In this document: positions 8,456-18,700 of the stretch, one piece after another
Position numbering within the stretch: position 1 is the first letter of the stretch
Layout: every line of letters starts with the position of its first letter
DNA from: Bacillus sp. EB01
Lineage (GTDB): Bacteria; Bacillota; Bacilli; Bacillales; Cytobacillaceae
Length of the DNA: 64,000 nt
Assembly (NCBI RefSeq): GCF_000613125.1
Contig: NZ_HG964497.1
Coordinates: 3,054,971 to 3,118,970, forward strand
Direction: 5' to 3'
Notes under the pieces: model-generated
What the model was told of the DNA's origin: nothing
Databases searched by the model: none
The model's input: the letters and a program-made list of their open reading frames with translations, nothing else
Position numbers and translations under genes: made by a program

Positions 8456-10639
8456 TTATCTTAGACCAAGTGTTCCTATATTTCTGTAGGATTTCAGATC
8501 ATGGCTTGTTATCTTGCCCGGGGACAGTGCGTACATCGTATTGCCGATATACAGGAGACGCTTGATTGCTGGATCATATTCTTCATAAATGGATGGTTGT
8601 CCGTTGGTGTTATGGTTGATTTTCGACTTAAGTTCAAACCCCTTATCGGGATCGATGCTGTATACATATGCCCCCTGGAACTCAAAGATTTGATCATATT
8701 CGTTTTCCTTGCTGTTTTGATAAACGGAAATCGGGAAGGCAAATACATCCTTATCTTTGTTGAATAACAGTGCTTTATGGTCATCATTCAACGGTGAATA
8801 CGTCCCTCTGCCGCCGATGATTTCTGTAAATTTCTCTTTTGGATTGTGCATGTCACTGACATCGAACAGTGATATTTTGACTCCATCGGTTAAGATGCGC
8901 GGCTGTGCGCCCGCTTCTTTCTCCGCAACAATTTTTGTATCATGCCCGAATCCAATCAGATGGTTCTCATCATAAGGATGCAAGTAATTGCTAAACCCCG
9001 GAATCTTCAATTCACCCAGCACCTTTGGTTTTGCCGGATTGCTAGCTTCAATGACAAACAGAGGATCCGTTTCTTTGAAGGTGACCATGTAGATGCGATC
9101 GCCCATGAATCTCGCTGAATAAATTCGCTCTCCCCGCGCCAGCGATTCAAGCTTTCCGGTCGGTTTCAGATTTTTATCCAGTATATAGAGCGCATTGGAG
9201 GATGGCCTGCTTTCATCCCAGGCATATCCCTTTGTCGTCACGACCCGGAAATGACCATCATGCTCATCCATGGAAAACTGATTCAGCACGGTGCCCTGCA
9301 CTAACGCAGACCCCTGGAAGTCCACATCCATCCCTTTAATCGAAAACTTGTGGATCGTTGTATCCGGTGCTGGCATCTCTGTCCAATTCCCGCGCGGGTG
9401 CCCAGTCCAATTCGCAATTGCGAGATAGAGGTTTTCCTTCGACATGTACATTTGCTCCCCGCTGCCCAGATAGGTGGTGACAGCGGCCTTTTTCCCTGGC
9501 TGATTGAGGTCGAACGCCGCAATCATTGTATAATTGGGCTCCTTCGATTCGGGGAAATATTTGATTTCATCATAACTGACTATTTTTTCGCCAGTATCGG
9601 ATGCTGTATCCGAATACTTTGGACGGATATCGAGTGCTTCGTTTTCCCGGAGCAGCCAATACTCCGGGTGATGCATGGTGACCAGATAGACCATGCTTTC
9701 CACTTTCCGCGCTGACATATAGCCTCCCTCCAGCTCAACCTCCCGGATCATCACAGGTTTGGCTGGATTTTTCACATCATATATAACAGCCTTCGTTGAC
9801 ATCATCATAGGTAAAATCTTCGAATCCTTCTCCATTTGTTCATACGGTTTTGAATTATAGTGATACTGATTGCCGATGACAGCCAATTTTCCTTCGTGTA
9901 AAAAAAGCTGGTTGGGCGTAAACTCTCCGGGATAAGAAATCTTGGACAAAAGTTTCATACCATCCTCCGGCATAGCCTTAATGATTCGGATTTCATTCTC
10001 TTCTGCCTGGAAAATATGCTTCCCGTCCGTTTTGACGATGTCCGCCTCATCTACTCCCTGAACCTGATTATTTGTTTGGGAGTATTCAGCATTGGCAGCT
10101 TTATCTGCGGAGGATTTTTCCTCGCTCATGCCCGACTCACTGGTATCACTTGAAAACCAGCCGCCTGATGAAGTTCTTTCTTCTTCTTTTAATAGATTTT
10201 TATAATAACCATTCAATTTTTCCTTCGAGCCTATGACAGGAAGGTCTTCTTTTACAACAAACTTCCAGGATTTATCCCTTCCCAAGTTTCTCCCGACGGT
10301 AGATTCAAGATAATGTTTAAAATGGAGGGTGTAAAATTTTGCGTCAAGTTGATACCCTTCTTTTGGAGGGTCAATATAAACGGTTTTTTGATCATCACTA
10401 AGGGAAAGCGCAGTTTTAATTTTCTTTCCTTGATCATCCAAAACAAAGATTGAATCAGAACGAAGACTTTCTGTCGAGATTTTTTCGGTAAACTGAATAT
10501 TCCACACTTTATTGGCCATAACAATGGCTTCTTCGTTCCCTTCCCAGGCATTGACCAGCTTGAACTGCGTTAAGAAGTAATAAGAAAGCCCGGCTATAAA
10601 TAATAACGAAACCCCGCCTAAAATTATCCACTTTTTCAT
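8456..10639 (-). CDS. Secreted/membrane-anchored beta-propeller domain protein (PF09826 type)
   Basis: This 727-residue protein starts with a signal or anchor segment (positive KK, then hydrophobic 5-23). An Ig-like region (about 35-115, VWNIQFTEKIS to LHFKHYL) resembles the SbsA-type Big domain and is followed by a low-complexity Ser/Glu linker (about 155-190). The large C-terminal domain opens with NNQVQGVDEADIVKTDGKHI, the signature of this beta-propeller family. Repeated blade-like strands follow to the C-terminus. It probably acts on the outer face of the cell; no catalytic activity is known to me for the family. It stands alone, with a good GGGGGGAT-type site before ATG 10639. Base composition is GC-richer than most of the window. 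Confidence 0.88.
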   Translation of the reverse strand: MKKWIILGGVSLLFIAGLSYYFLTQFKLVNAWEGNEEAIVMANKVWNIQFTEKISTESLRSDSIFVLDDQGKKIKTALSLSDDQKTVYIDPPKEGYQLDAKFYTLHFKHYLESTVGRNLGRDKSWKFVVKEDLPVIGSKEKLNGYYKNLLKEEERTSSGGWFSSDTSESGMSEEKSSADKAANAEYSQTNNQVQGVDEADIVKTDGKHIFQAEENEIRIIKAMPEDGMKLLSKISYPGEFTPNQLFLHEGKLAVIGNQYHYNSKPYEQMEKDSKILPMMMSTKAVIYDVKNPAKPVMIREVELEGGYMSARKVESMVYLVTMHHPEYWLLRENEALDIRPKYSDTASDTGEKIVSYDEIKYFPESKEPNYTMIAAFDLNQPGKKAAVTTYLGSGEQMYMSKENLYLAIANWTGHPRGNWTEMPAPDTTIHKFSIKGMDVDFQGSALVQGTVLNQFSMDEHDGHFRVVTTKGYAWDESRPSSNALYILDKNLKPTGKLESLARGERIYSARFMGDRIYMVTFKETDPLFVIEASNPAKPKVLGELKIPGFSNYLHPYDENHLIGFGHDTKIVAEKEAGAQPRILTDGVKISLFDVSDMHNPKEKFTEIIGGRGTYSPLNDDHKALLFNKDKDVFAFPISVYQNSKENEYDQIFEFQGAYVYSIDPDKGFELKSKINHNTNGQPSIYEEYDPAIKRLLYIGNTMYALSPGKITSHDLKSYRNIGTLGLR

Positions 10640-10885
10640 CTTTATCCCCCCTGAAAGATTAGACGGGAATACTACCGGCCATGTGTCATGATAGGAACTT
10701 CTTTTTTCAGGTTTGATAAAAAATATAAAAAGGAAGCTAGAACTATAAATTAAGAAAGAAAAGGCGATGAAGGATAGTACTGCATTTACACCGATCCCGA
10801 GCCGCCGGTAGCTGTCATACAGATCTACTCGTCAGCTATATACAAAAATAAGCTATGAGATTAAGCCTGTCCTTGGCTAATTGAA

Positions 10886-10981
10886 AAGCATATACTCGAC
10901 ATGCGCCAAAGGTGGGAATGGGGCTACATCATCCCCTACATGATTTCCGGTATCCTGAACGAACATCCCCGCGGGGTCTGA
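10886..10981 (+). pseudogene. Remnant of a 4-hydroxy-2-oxovalerate aldolase-like enzyme
   Basis: One frame reads HILDMRQRWEWGYIIPYM and ISGILNEHPRGV before a TGA. The RxxWEWGYxIPYMxxGxLNxHPR pattern is characteristic of the DmpG-type (DRE-TIM) aldolase family. Only about 30 codons are recognisable, so this is a stump. A second frame after the stop (ESIAIFLAGQDTDAPLYARH) also looks protein-like, but I cannot assign it. The rest of 10640-11063 shows no gene. Confidence 0.5.
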
Positions 10982-11063
10982 ATCCATAGCCATCTTCCTA
11001 GCCGGGCAGGATACAGACGCACCTTTATACGCTCGGCATTTAGGGAAAGGATACATAGGTGAA

Positions 11064-11093
11064 GCCATAGGGACGTTCCCTATGGCTTTTTTA
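11064..11093 (+). terminator. Rho-independent terminator, plus strand
   Basis: GCCATAGGGA and TCCCTATGGC arms with a CGT-type loop are followed by TTTTTTAT. It presumably once ended the gene whose remnant lies at 10886-10981. Confidence 0.75.
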
Positions 11094-11094
11094 T

Positions 11095-11365
11095 AAAAGT
11101 AGAGAAGCTGCTTCGTGTGATGGTTTTACTCTCTTCCGATGAGGATACGATTAGCAAAAGAAAAACGTATAATAAAACCTTGCTCTACCCAAGTAATGCT
11201 CGAATAGGAGCCATTCGACAAACACGGGCAGTGCCAGTCATCATACTTATTTTAGAAAAGTAGCGGGCATTACAACCCCAATGACCTCGCCACGAGCACA
11301 AAGAACATCATTTGCAAGTTTCAAACACATAAATTACGAATAAAATTGGATAGTGCCTTGCACCC
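11095..11365. other. Intergenic, no supported gene
   Basis: A plus-strand frame stays open to TAG 11262, ending with RAVPVIILILEK. It has no ribosome binding site and no recognisable family, so I do not call it. Nothing else is visible. Confidence 0.4.
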
Positions 11366-11400
11366 AAAACAAAACCGGCCCTGGAATGTCCAGACCGGTT
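11366..11400 (-). terminator. Rho-independent terminator, minus strand
   Basis: AACCGGTCTGGA and TCCAGGGCCGGTT arms are followed on the minus strand by TTGTTTTG. It lies ten bases beyond the stop of the helicase at 11410 and ends that transcript. Confidence 0.7.
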
Positions 11401-11409
11401 CTGTATATT

Positions 11410-12729
11410 TCAGCTTTTATTGCCCAGTAACTCCTTCAACCTTTGTCTAAGTTTCGATTCCTCACCACTGCCAGTTGTCTTCATTCTAATAATCGGTATC
11501 CCATACTTCTCCAAAATGCTGTCCTTAAGTTCATCGCGTTTTAATTGGACTGGGTTGTTCGCATGATAGGCATGCCCATCCACTTCTACCACCAGCAATG
11601 GCATTTTATCGAGCATGTTAAATATCACGAAATCAGTATGGGTCAGAATATTCATCGCATATTGGTTTTCTTCTTCATTAAGTAGAACAGTGTCTTTTAT
11701 AAGCATTCGTAATGGTTGGTGAAGGACATGATCCAGAATTTGAAACTCAGGTTCCTTAAGGATTTTCTCAATAACAGCATTCATAATATTTTCTGATTTA
11801 TGTGAAGAAACCACTTTGCCGCTTCTGACAACATCAAGCAACTTTTCTGAATAGCTGGTATAAAGAAAATCAAAAACTGAGTATATCTGGCTTTCTATAA
11901 CTTCAAAGTTGTTATATTTAATATATCTAACCAAATCTCCAATGTTTGTCCCTTTCCAGTCCTCTGCCCCTTCAGCAGCAACGACTATTAACTGGTCCAC
12001 CGCACGAGAAACAGCTACATTTATGAGATTGGAGGTATCAGCGAAATCATTTACTTTGATTTCGTTGGCTACAGTTGAAAGGATAATAACATCTCTTTCC
12101 CTACCCTGGTATTTATGCACTGTGTCTGCTTCAAGGTTTCGTTGGCCAATTGTTTGCTGAAGTGCATTTGCCTGCAGGCGGAAGGGAGTAATAATGCCCA
12201 CCGAATTATTTTCTTCATCAATCTTTTGTTCAAGTAAAATCTCATTGAATATCATGTCCCGCTGTCGTTCATTCTGCCTTCCTCTTGCATGATTTCCTTT
12301 TGCTGTTTTATAAAGAACGAGCGGTTGGGGTTCCTTTTTATCTTCACTGGTCAATATAATAAGCTCATTATTATAAAATTTCTGGTTGCAGAATTCAATG
12401 ATTTTTGGATGGCAACGATAGTGTTCCTTCAAGAGTGTTTTTGGAAGATCTTTGTATAAGGCAAGAATCGAAGAGAGCAGGCTATGCTCAGCGTAATTAT
12501 AAGCATCTCTCAACCCTGAGTTCTTAAAGATTTTATTCGCTATTTCTTTGTCTTCCTCAGGAATGACATTTGGAAGCTGTTTCGTATCACCAACAATCAC
12601 AACCTTTTTTGCACAGGATAACGCAAGGGCACCTGTAACTAAATCAACCTGGGATGCCTCATCAATTAATACATAATCGAATAAGTAATTTTTTGCTGCA
12701 CAGTTCCGCAAAGAATGAGTTGTGCTCAA
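11410..12729 (-). pseudogene. Broken SF1 helicase with DUF2726-type nuclease domain, C-terminal half
   Basis: This half (439 codons) carries Walker B FDYVLIDEASQVD, then GDTKQLPNV, YRCHPKI and VHKYQGRERDVIILS motifs of Upf1-like SF1 helicases (AAA_12). The last ~110 residues form a DUF2726 endonuclease-like domain (LVVEVDGHAYH, KRDELKDSILEKYGIPIIRM). It has no proper start of its own: the frame continues upstream as FEEFIREYPVVLSTTHSLR into the coding sequence at 12747-12840. It belongs to one gene with the next entry, about 910 residues if intact. A plus-strand nuclease-like gene follows beyond the shared upstream region. Confidence 0.8.
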
Positions 12730-12746
12730 AACGACTGGGTATTCTC

Positions 12747-14162
12747 TTATAAATTCTTCAAATTCTTGTTCCTTCCATAATGCTTCGTCGGTAATTCCTT
12801 TCTGGAAGCGTTCGTGTACCTCTTGGCCAAATTTGCTTTGAATAATTTCATAGATTTCTCCGAAAAGTCCTCCATCGCTTTTTCAAAATTATACGCACTA
12901 AGCCTTCCAGACAACTCACTGACTTTAGCCTGAAGGTCACTAATTTTAACCTCATAATAAGCTTGCTGTAAAAAAGAGATAACAGAATCCGACGGATATT
13001 TGTAAAGCTTAAAATTGTATATCCTGTATGCAAACATATTGTATAGTTTTTTTCTGAACGATAGTTTTCCCTCTTTACTGGAGATCTTATATTCTAAAAT
13101 TAATTTCATTATCTTATCAGCTTTAAGCCGCCTCTTCCACTTTATATCAATTGGAGTATAGTTCGACTCACTTAAATACTGCTTGAAATATTCATGTTCA
13201 GTTTGATATTGGGACAGTTCCCGCTTTATCTCTGCCTGTTCATTTTTATACTTTAACATTTCGTTAAGTTTCTTCTGTGATTCACTAAGTGCCTCCGCCG
13301 TTGATCTTAATACTGATTCTAGAGAGTTCCAAGAGGTCATATCAGGGTAATCTTTAAGTTGATTTATGAAAAAGTTCCCTCTGTTTTCCTTGTTTCCTAG
13401 ATAGGCAGCTATAAAGTCAACTTCATACTTTTGCATTTTTTCAAGAACATTAGCTGTTGCAGAGTTATTATTAGACACCACCGCAACTGTTTGGCCATTC
13501 AGTACTGCATTGGCAATGATATTCAAAATTGTTTGAGTCTTCCCAGTTCCCGGTGGTCCCTCAATAACACTTACCTGCTCAGTCAGTGCCTTTTCTGCAG
13601 CAGTCTTTTGACTTAAATTAAACCCAAAAGGAAAAAAAACCTGCCTTTGCATTTTTGCCTTTTCAAATGGAGCCCCTTCCAGATAAGAGGATAAAACACT
13701 ACGGGGACTTATAGCAGTTAGATTTTCAAATTGCCTGCTTAAAAAACTTTGCTCCTTTTCATCTATCACACTTACCAAGGACGCCACTCTTTTGAAATAA
13801 TCGAAACAGTTAGAAACTGGGGTCCTGGTAAGGGATGTTTCTTCAATAATTAGACTCGATCGCTTGTAAACTCTTTTATAGCCGGATTTAAAAATCAATC
13901 TAACATATTCACCAAACACTATTATTTCAACAACACCCGATATGGGCCGGTTCTGTTCATACACCACATGCGTATCAGGATTTTTACGCTCAGGATTCTC
14001 CAATTTTACAACATTCAAATAGTTGTAAGAAAAGGCCCTTTGTGAATTTATAAACTTTATAACCCATATCCGATTTCCATATTTCATCCAGTCGATTTGA
14101 TCAGTTTTATCCTCGCCTTTGACAAGGATAAGATATCTTTTTATATCCACACCTAAATCCAC
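12747..14162 (-). pseudogene. Broken SF1 helicase, N-terminal half with Walker A
   Basis: The N-terminal half (471 codons) holds a family-specific N-terminal domain (1-170), Walker A EGPPGTGKTQTILN (about 202-215) and a long charged helical insert (290-440). The frame derails after KLFKANLA into a nonsense tail. Restoring one base in CAAATTT at about 12829-12834 gives KFGQEVHERFQKG and reads straight into the C-terminal half. The defect is therefore a single-nucleotide deletion, either a real recent mutation or an assembly error. Helicases of this type occur in defence islands; the role here is inferred from the neighbours. Confidence 0.8.
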
Positions 14163-14551
14163 CTCAATAGTTGAACCAAACTTTTCCTTTAATTTCTATT
14201 AAATTTTACCATTATTAATGCTTTCTGTTTGGGTAATTTAGGATTTTTATTGGAGCTATACAACTGAAAGTTATTATTCATAACTTATTTCAGTTCCAGT
14301 TTAATCATCTTATTGATTTTGATAAATTACTGCTTCCCACACCACCACTGTAGTTAGAATGCAGAATAGCCATTGGAACCGTCCCGGTGTTTAAAATAAT
14401 GACCTTAACCCTTGTCCCGACCATCGTTACCTCTATCGTAACCTCAGGTAAGAACTAGGTTATTTATAGTAAAATTATGGTATCTCTGATAGAATTATAA
14501 ATGTCAAAGGCCAAAAGATTGAACCTTGTTCCATTAAGGAGGATGAGTATT
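14163..14551. other. Divergent intergenic region, promoters only
   Basis: Between the divergent helicase and COG4748 genes. I see AT-rich promoter-like stretches near both ends and a GGAACCGTCCCGGTG half-copy of the 8042-8076 hairpin, but no gene. Confidence 0.4.
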
Positions 14552-15619
14552 TTGGATAGTTTTATTGAGCAGATAAAAACACTTTCAGCTAGAGCACAGA
14601 AGGTAAGGAATTCAATTGCTACTGAAGAAGCTACTAAAACATCATTAGTTATGCCATTCTTTCAAGTATTAGGATATGACATTTTTAATCCCGATGAGTT
14701 TACACCAGAGTTTGTTGCGGATGTTGGCATAAAAAAGGGAGAAAAAGTGGATTATGCCATCATGGCAGATAGTAAGCCTGTAATTTTAATTGAGGCAAAA
14801 TCGGTAAGCGAGCAACTCCAAAAACATGATTCTCAGCTATTCCGGTATTTTGGCACTACTGCCGCAAAGTTTGGTATTTTGACAAACGGCTTGATCTATA
14901 GATTTTATACAGACCTTGAAGAACAAAATAAGATGGATGCTTCCCCTTTCTTCGAATTCAATCTTTTGGATATTAAAGATAGCTCATTGAGCGAGTTGGC
15001 TAAGTTCAGAAAAGATAGTTTCGACCTGGAGAGTATCTTTACAACAGCATCAGAACTCAAATACCTAAGTAAGCTAAAAGTCTTCTTAAATGAGCAAAGG
15101 GAAAACCCTTCAGAAGACTATGTACGGTTTCTTATTTCCCAGATTTATGATGGTATTAAGACTAAGAGTACTATTGAAAAATTCGAACCCTTAATTAAAA
15201 AAGGGTACAAGCAATTCATAAACGAATTGGTAAATGACAAATTAAATGCTGCATTGAAAAACACTAATAAAGAGGATGTTCCTTCTCAAGAGTTGTCCGC
15301 CGAAATAGAACCTGTTGAAACCAAAGTTGAGCCGCAAATTGTCACAACCGAGGAAGAATTAGAAAGTTATGTAACAGTGAAGTTCCTGTTAAATGAAACA
15401 GTTCCTGCAGACAGGATATCGTATAGAGACAATTTAAGTTATTTTAATATCCTGATAGACAACAACATTAGAAAATGGGTCTGCCGGTTAGGCTTTAATA
15501 ACTCTAATAAATATATCCAGTTCAATGATGAAACCAGATCTTCAGAGAAACTGGAGAAAGTAGCAGACATTGCTTTTTATAAAGACAGACTTATTGAAGT
15601 TGCTAAGAAGTATGTTTGA
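14552..15619 (+). CDS. COG4748-type protein: type I restriction HsdR N-terminal-like nuclease domain
   Basis: The N-terminal 160 residues match the HsdR_N/COG4748 fold: EEATKTSLVMPFFQVLGYD, then the PD-(D/E)xK core KVDYAIM ... VILIEAKS and FGILTNGLIYRFYTD. The C-terminal part holds a charged linker and a small beta-rich domain (about 265-355), not a helicase. It is thus a stand-alone nuclease-like protein, as found near phages and defence genes. I chose TTG 14552, which sits nine bases after AAGGAGG; in-frame ATGs at 14501 and 14543 are poorly placed. It is divergent from the broken helicase and convergent with the large helicase. Confidence 0.8.
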   Translation: MDSFIEQIKTLSARAQKVRNSIATEEATKTSLVMPFFQVLGYDIFNPDEFTPEFVADVGIKKGEKVDYAIMADSKPVILIEAKSVSEQLQKHDSQLFRYFGTTAAKFGILTNGLIYRFYTDLEEQNKMDASPFFEFNLLDIKDSSLSELAKFRKDSFDLESIFTTASELKYLSKLKVFLNEQRENPSEDYVRFLISQIYDGIKTKSTIEKFEPLIKKGYKQFINELVNDKLNAALKNTNKEDVPSQELSAEIEPVETKVEPQIVTTEEELESYVTVKFLLNETVPADRISYRDNLSYFNILIDNNIRKWVCRLGFNNSNKYIQFNDETRSSEKLEKVADIAFYKDRLIEVAKKYV

Positions 15620-15649
15620 AGACCCTAAATCAAATTCTTAATTTAAAGA

Positions 15650-15683
15650 AATCCTAAAGCCTCGGCAGCTTTAGGATTTTTCA
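15650..15683 (+). terminator. Rho-independent terminator, plus strand
   Basis: AATCCTAAAGC and GCTTTAGGATT arms around CTCGGCA, followed by TTTC, 30 bases after the COG4748 gene. On the minus strand the stem could also stop the large helicase transcript. Confidence 0.75.
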
Positions 15684-15779
15684 TGGGAACTCTTTAAACA
15701 TGCACATTTTCTTTACAGAAAATTCACCAAGGTCAGTCTGCACCAATTACTTTACAAGGGTACGAGAAATCAATAAGAA

Positions 15780-18700
15780 TCACTTCACTTCCACAAACCC
15801 CTTGGTATCCTCAGAAATGATTCCTTTCTTCATTTTAAACTTGATCGCCTCTTGAACGAACTTTTCTCCTTGCGTGCTGGTCCGGCTGTAGCCCAGTTGT
15901 TTTAACACCTCTCGAACCAAATCTGCCTTAGGGATTCGAAGAGCTGCATTCATGATTTTCACAACGCCGTTTCCGTATTCTTCTTTACTGATATCTTGCA
16001 ATGCCCTTCGATCCTCAGCACATAATCTGAATTCCTGGTAGTCCTTATATTGAGTTTTGTCTTTCCATAAAAATCTACCTTTAGAATCTGTGGATTGAAA
16101 GATTTTCATCTTTGTAATGACTGCATCTATAATATTCTCGATCTTGGCACCGCTTCTTGTGAAACCCCATGCCGATGTGATTAATCTAGTCAAATGCGAG
16201 AAACTTACAGGTGCTTCAATTTCAATAATCTGTTTAATTTGTTGCTGAATAATCTTCCTTCCTTCTATTGTATAGAAAAATTCGCTCTGGAGATTAACAG
16301 GTTCCAGCATAACCGTTTTATAATAAGTTACTTTATCTTTATTGTTTTCTACAGGTATGACCAGCTGGCTTATTTTTTGTTGGAACGTTGGTTGAGTTTT
16401 AACAATGTTGTCAGTTCGTAATTCTTCTTTTCGGTTTGGGTTATTCTGAATTTCCTTTAGCTGTGCTAAAATATTATCTATTTGTTTTGGTTCGTTATGC
16501 CACCATTCAATGGACCAAACCTTAATGATTTTCCAACCTAATCTTTCTAAAATAAGATCGCTCAATTTATTCCGATCTCGTGCAGACTTGCGATTTGAGT
16601 ATCGTGGACCATCGATCTGTATAGCTGCAATATACTTTTCATTTGAATTCTTATCTACTACCGCCAGATCGATTTTAAACTCACTGCTTCCAACATTCAG
16701 TTTCGTTTCATAGCCATGTATTTCCAGGGCCTTTTGAAGCTTCGGAATAATAGCTTTAGAATTGCTGCTTATTTCTGATCTCCGATTCTCCAGCAGCAGT
16801 GGTTCATTCCCTCGCTTCGCAAATTCCATAAATGCTCGTAAAGCATGAACACCTTCAGCTTTTGTTCGAGATAAGTTAATTTGATCAGGTTCCATGGAAG
16901 CAAAAATCATCATCTCTTTCTTCGCACGTGAGACAGCCACGTTCAGGCGTCGCCAGCCTCCATCCCGATTTAGCGGACCAAAATTCAATGTCATACTACC
17001 TGTCTCATCTGGTCCATAACCTACTGAGAATAAAATGGTATCACGCTCATCCCCCTGAACATTTTCAAGGTTTTTAACAAAGACAGGTTCATGCACTTCA
17101 TCGGTAAAGTATTTTTCCAAACCTGTGTCTTCTTTTAACCTTTCATCAATCATGTCTTCTATCAATGTTTGTTGAGCCTGATTAAATGTTACAACACCGA
17201 TGCTTTCGTGTTGTTGCTTAGGATTACTCAATCTTAAAAAGATTTCGTCAACAACTGCTTTTGCTTCAACTTGATTGTTCTTTAATTTTCCTCTGTCGTA
17301 GATACCGTTTACTTTTTGAAAAGAAACACGGGATTTAACATCATCAACTGAGGGAAAGGTAATTAGTTTATTTTCATAAAAATGATTGTTGGAAAATGAA
17401 ATTAGGCTTTCGTGCTCGCTGCGATAATGCCATCTAAGATGTTTTTGTGGCAATCTAACTGATAAGCAATCATCAAGAACACTTTCCAAATCTTGAATAT
17501 CAAAGTTTTCCTCTGTTTGCTGTGCACTAAAGAAACTCGCCGGCGGCAATTGTTTCGGGTCTCCTACGACGATAACATTTTTCCCCCTGGCCATCGCTCC
17601 TATAGCTTCACTTGTTGGCAATTGAGAAGCTTCATCAAATATGACAAGATCGAATTTTGGTGATGCAGGATCCAAATACTGTGCTACTGACAGCGGGCTC
17701 ATCAGCATGCACGGCTTTAGTTTGGGCAATAAGTTGGGAATCCGCTCGAATAACTGCCTAATCGCAATACCTCTTCCTTTACTTTTTATTGCTTTTAAAA
17801 GTATTCCCGGTTCAGAATTTTGAATCACGTTCGAATATAAATCTGGGACTTGTTTCATGAGTTTTAAATACACTTCGAGCTTCGTCAGTTCACTGATCTC
17901 ATCATCCAGGCTTTTAAATTTCTCTAGCTTGTTCTCAAACTCTGCTTTCGTAAAATGGGATAAAGTACTGCTGCTCGTAATTGCTTCATCTATTCTGATA
18001 CGATAAAATCCATACAAATAAGCTGAAAGCAGTTCCATATGCTTTAGTTGTCCGCTAAGATACGGCTTCGTGACATTATCCAGCCCAAATGATTCAGCTT
18101 CGGAAATCGCTCGTGCCAGTTGGCAATTGTCTTTCAGTAGTGATAAAGTGCCGATTAGTGTCGAAGCTTTATTTTTCACAGAAGTTAGCCAGTCCGGATT
18201 GGCAGGTTCATGGAATTTATAAATAAGCAACTCATCCTGAATCCTTGTTATCCGTTCCAACAAGTCTTCATAACTTGTTTGATAATTGCTCATCATTTCC
18301 GTCATGGTTTGCGAGGTGAATGATTGTTTGTTATTCTGCAAGGCCTTAGCGGTTTCCATAAAGTAGCCTTTTGTTTCTGTAAACTCTTCAAGGTATGACC
18401 GTACTGATGTCATCCATTGTATGGCCTCTTCCATCTCAGTCCACTTACCATTGGTATCATTCCACAAATCAGGGAAATAGAGTTTCATAGTTATTTCAGA
18501 ACGATTTAATTCTTCCTGATTTCTTCTTAACTCCTGGACGGAAAGAAGAATTTCTTCAAGTTCCCCGGAATTGATCTTGTTTTTTGTTTTAAGGTATTTT
18601 TTCAACTCATTTGCCACTTTGTTCTTTCCGAGGATTTTCTTTAGAAACCAGCTATTTTCTGCAAGTCTTAATTCCTGCAACAATGGTTCTGTTTCAATTT

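Noticed and set aside
10877-11068. Minus-strand 63-codon frame beside the beta-propeller gene
   Set aside because: It is the complement of the aldolase remnant read on plus; it has no ribosome binding site and no family pattern.
14360-14400. GGAACCGTCCCGGTG as a second copy of the 8042-8076 terminator
   Set aside because: Only one arm is present, with no pairing partner or T-run.
11410-15619. Type I restriction-modification locus
   Set aside because: The COG4748 protein has only the HsdR N-terminal-like domain, the helicase is a separate SF1 protein, and HsdM and HsdS are absent.
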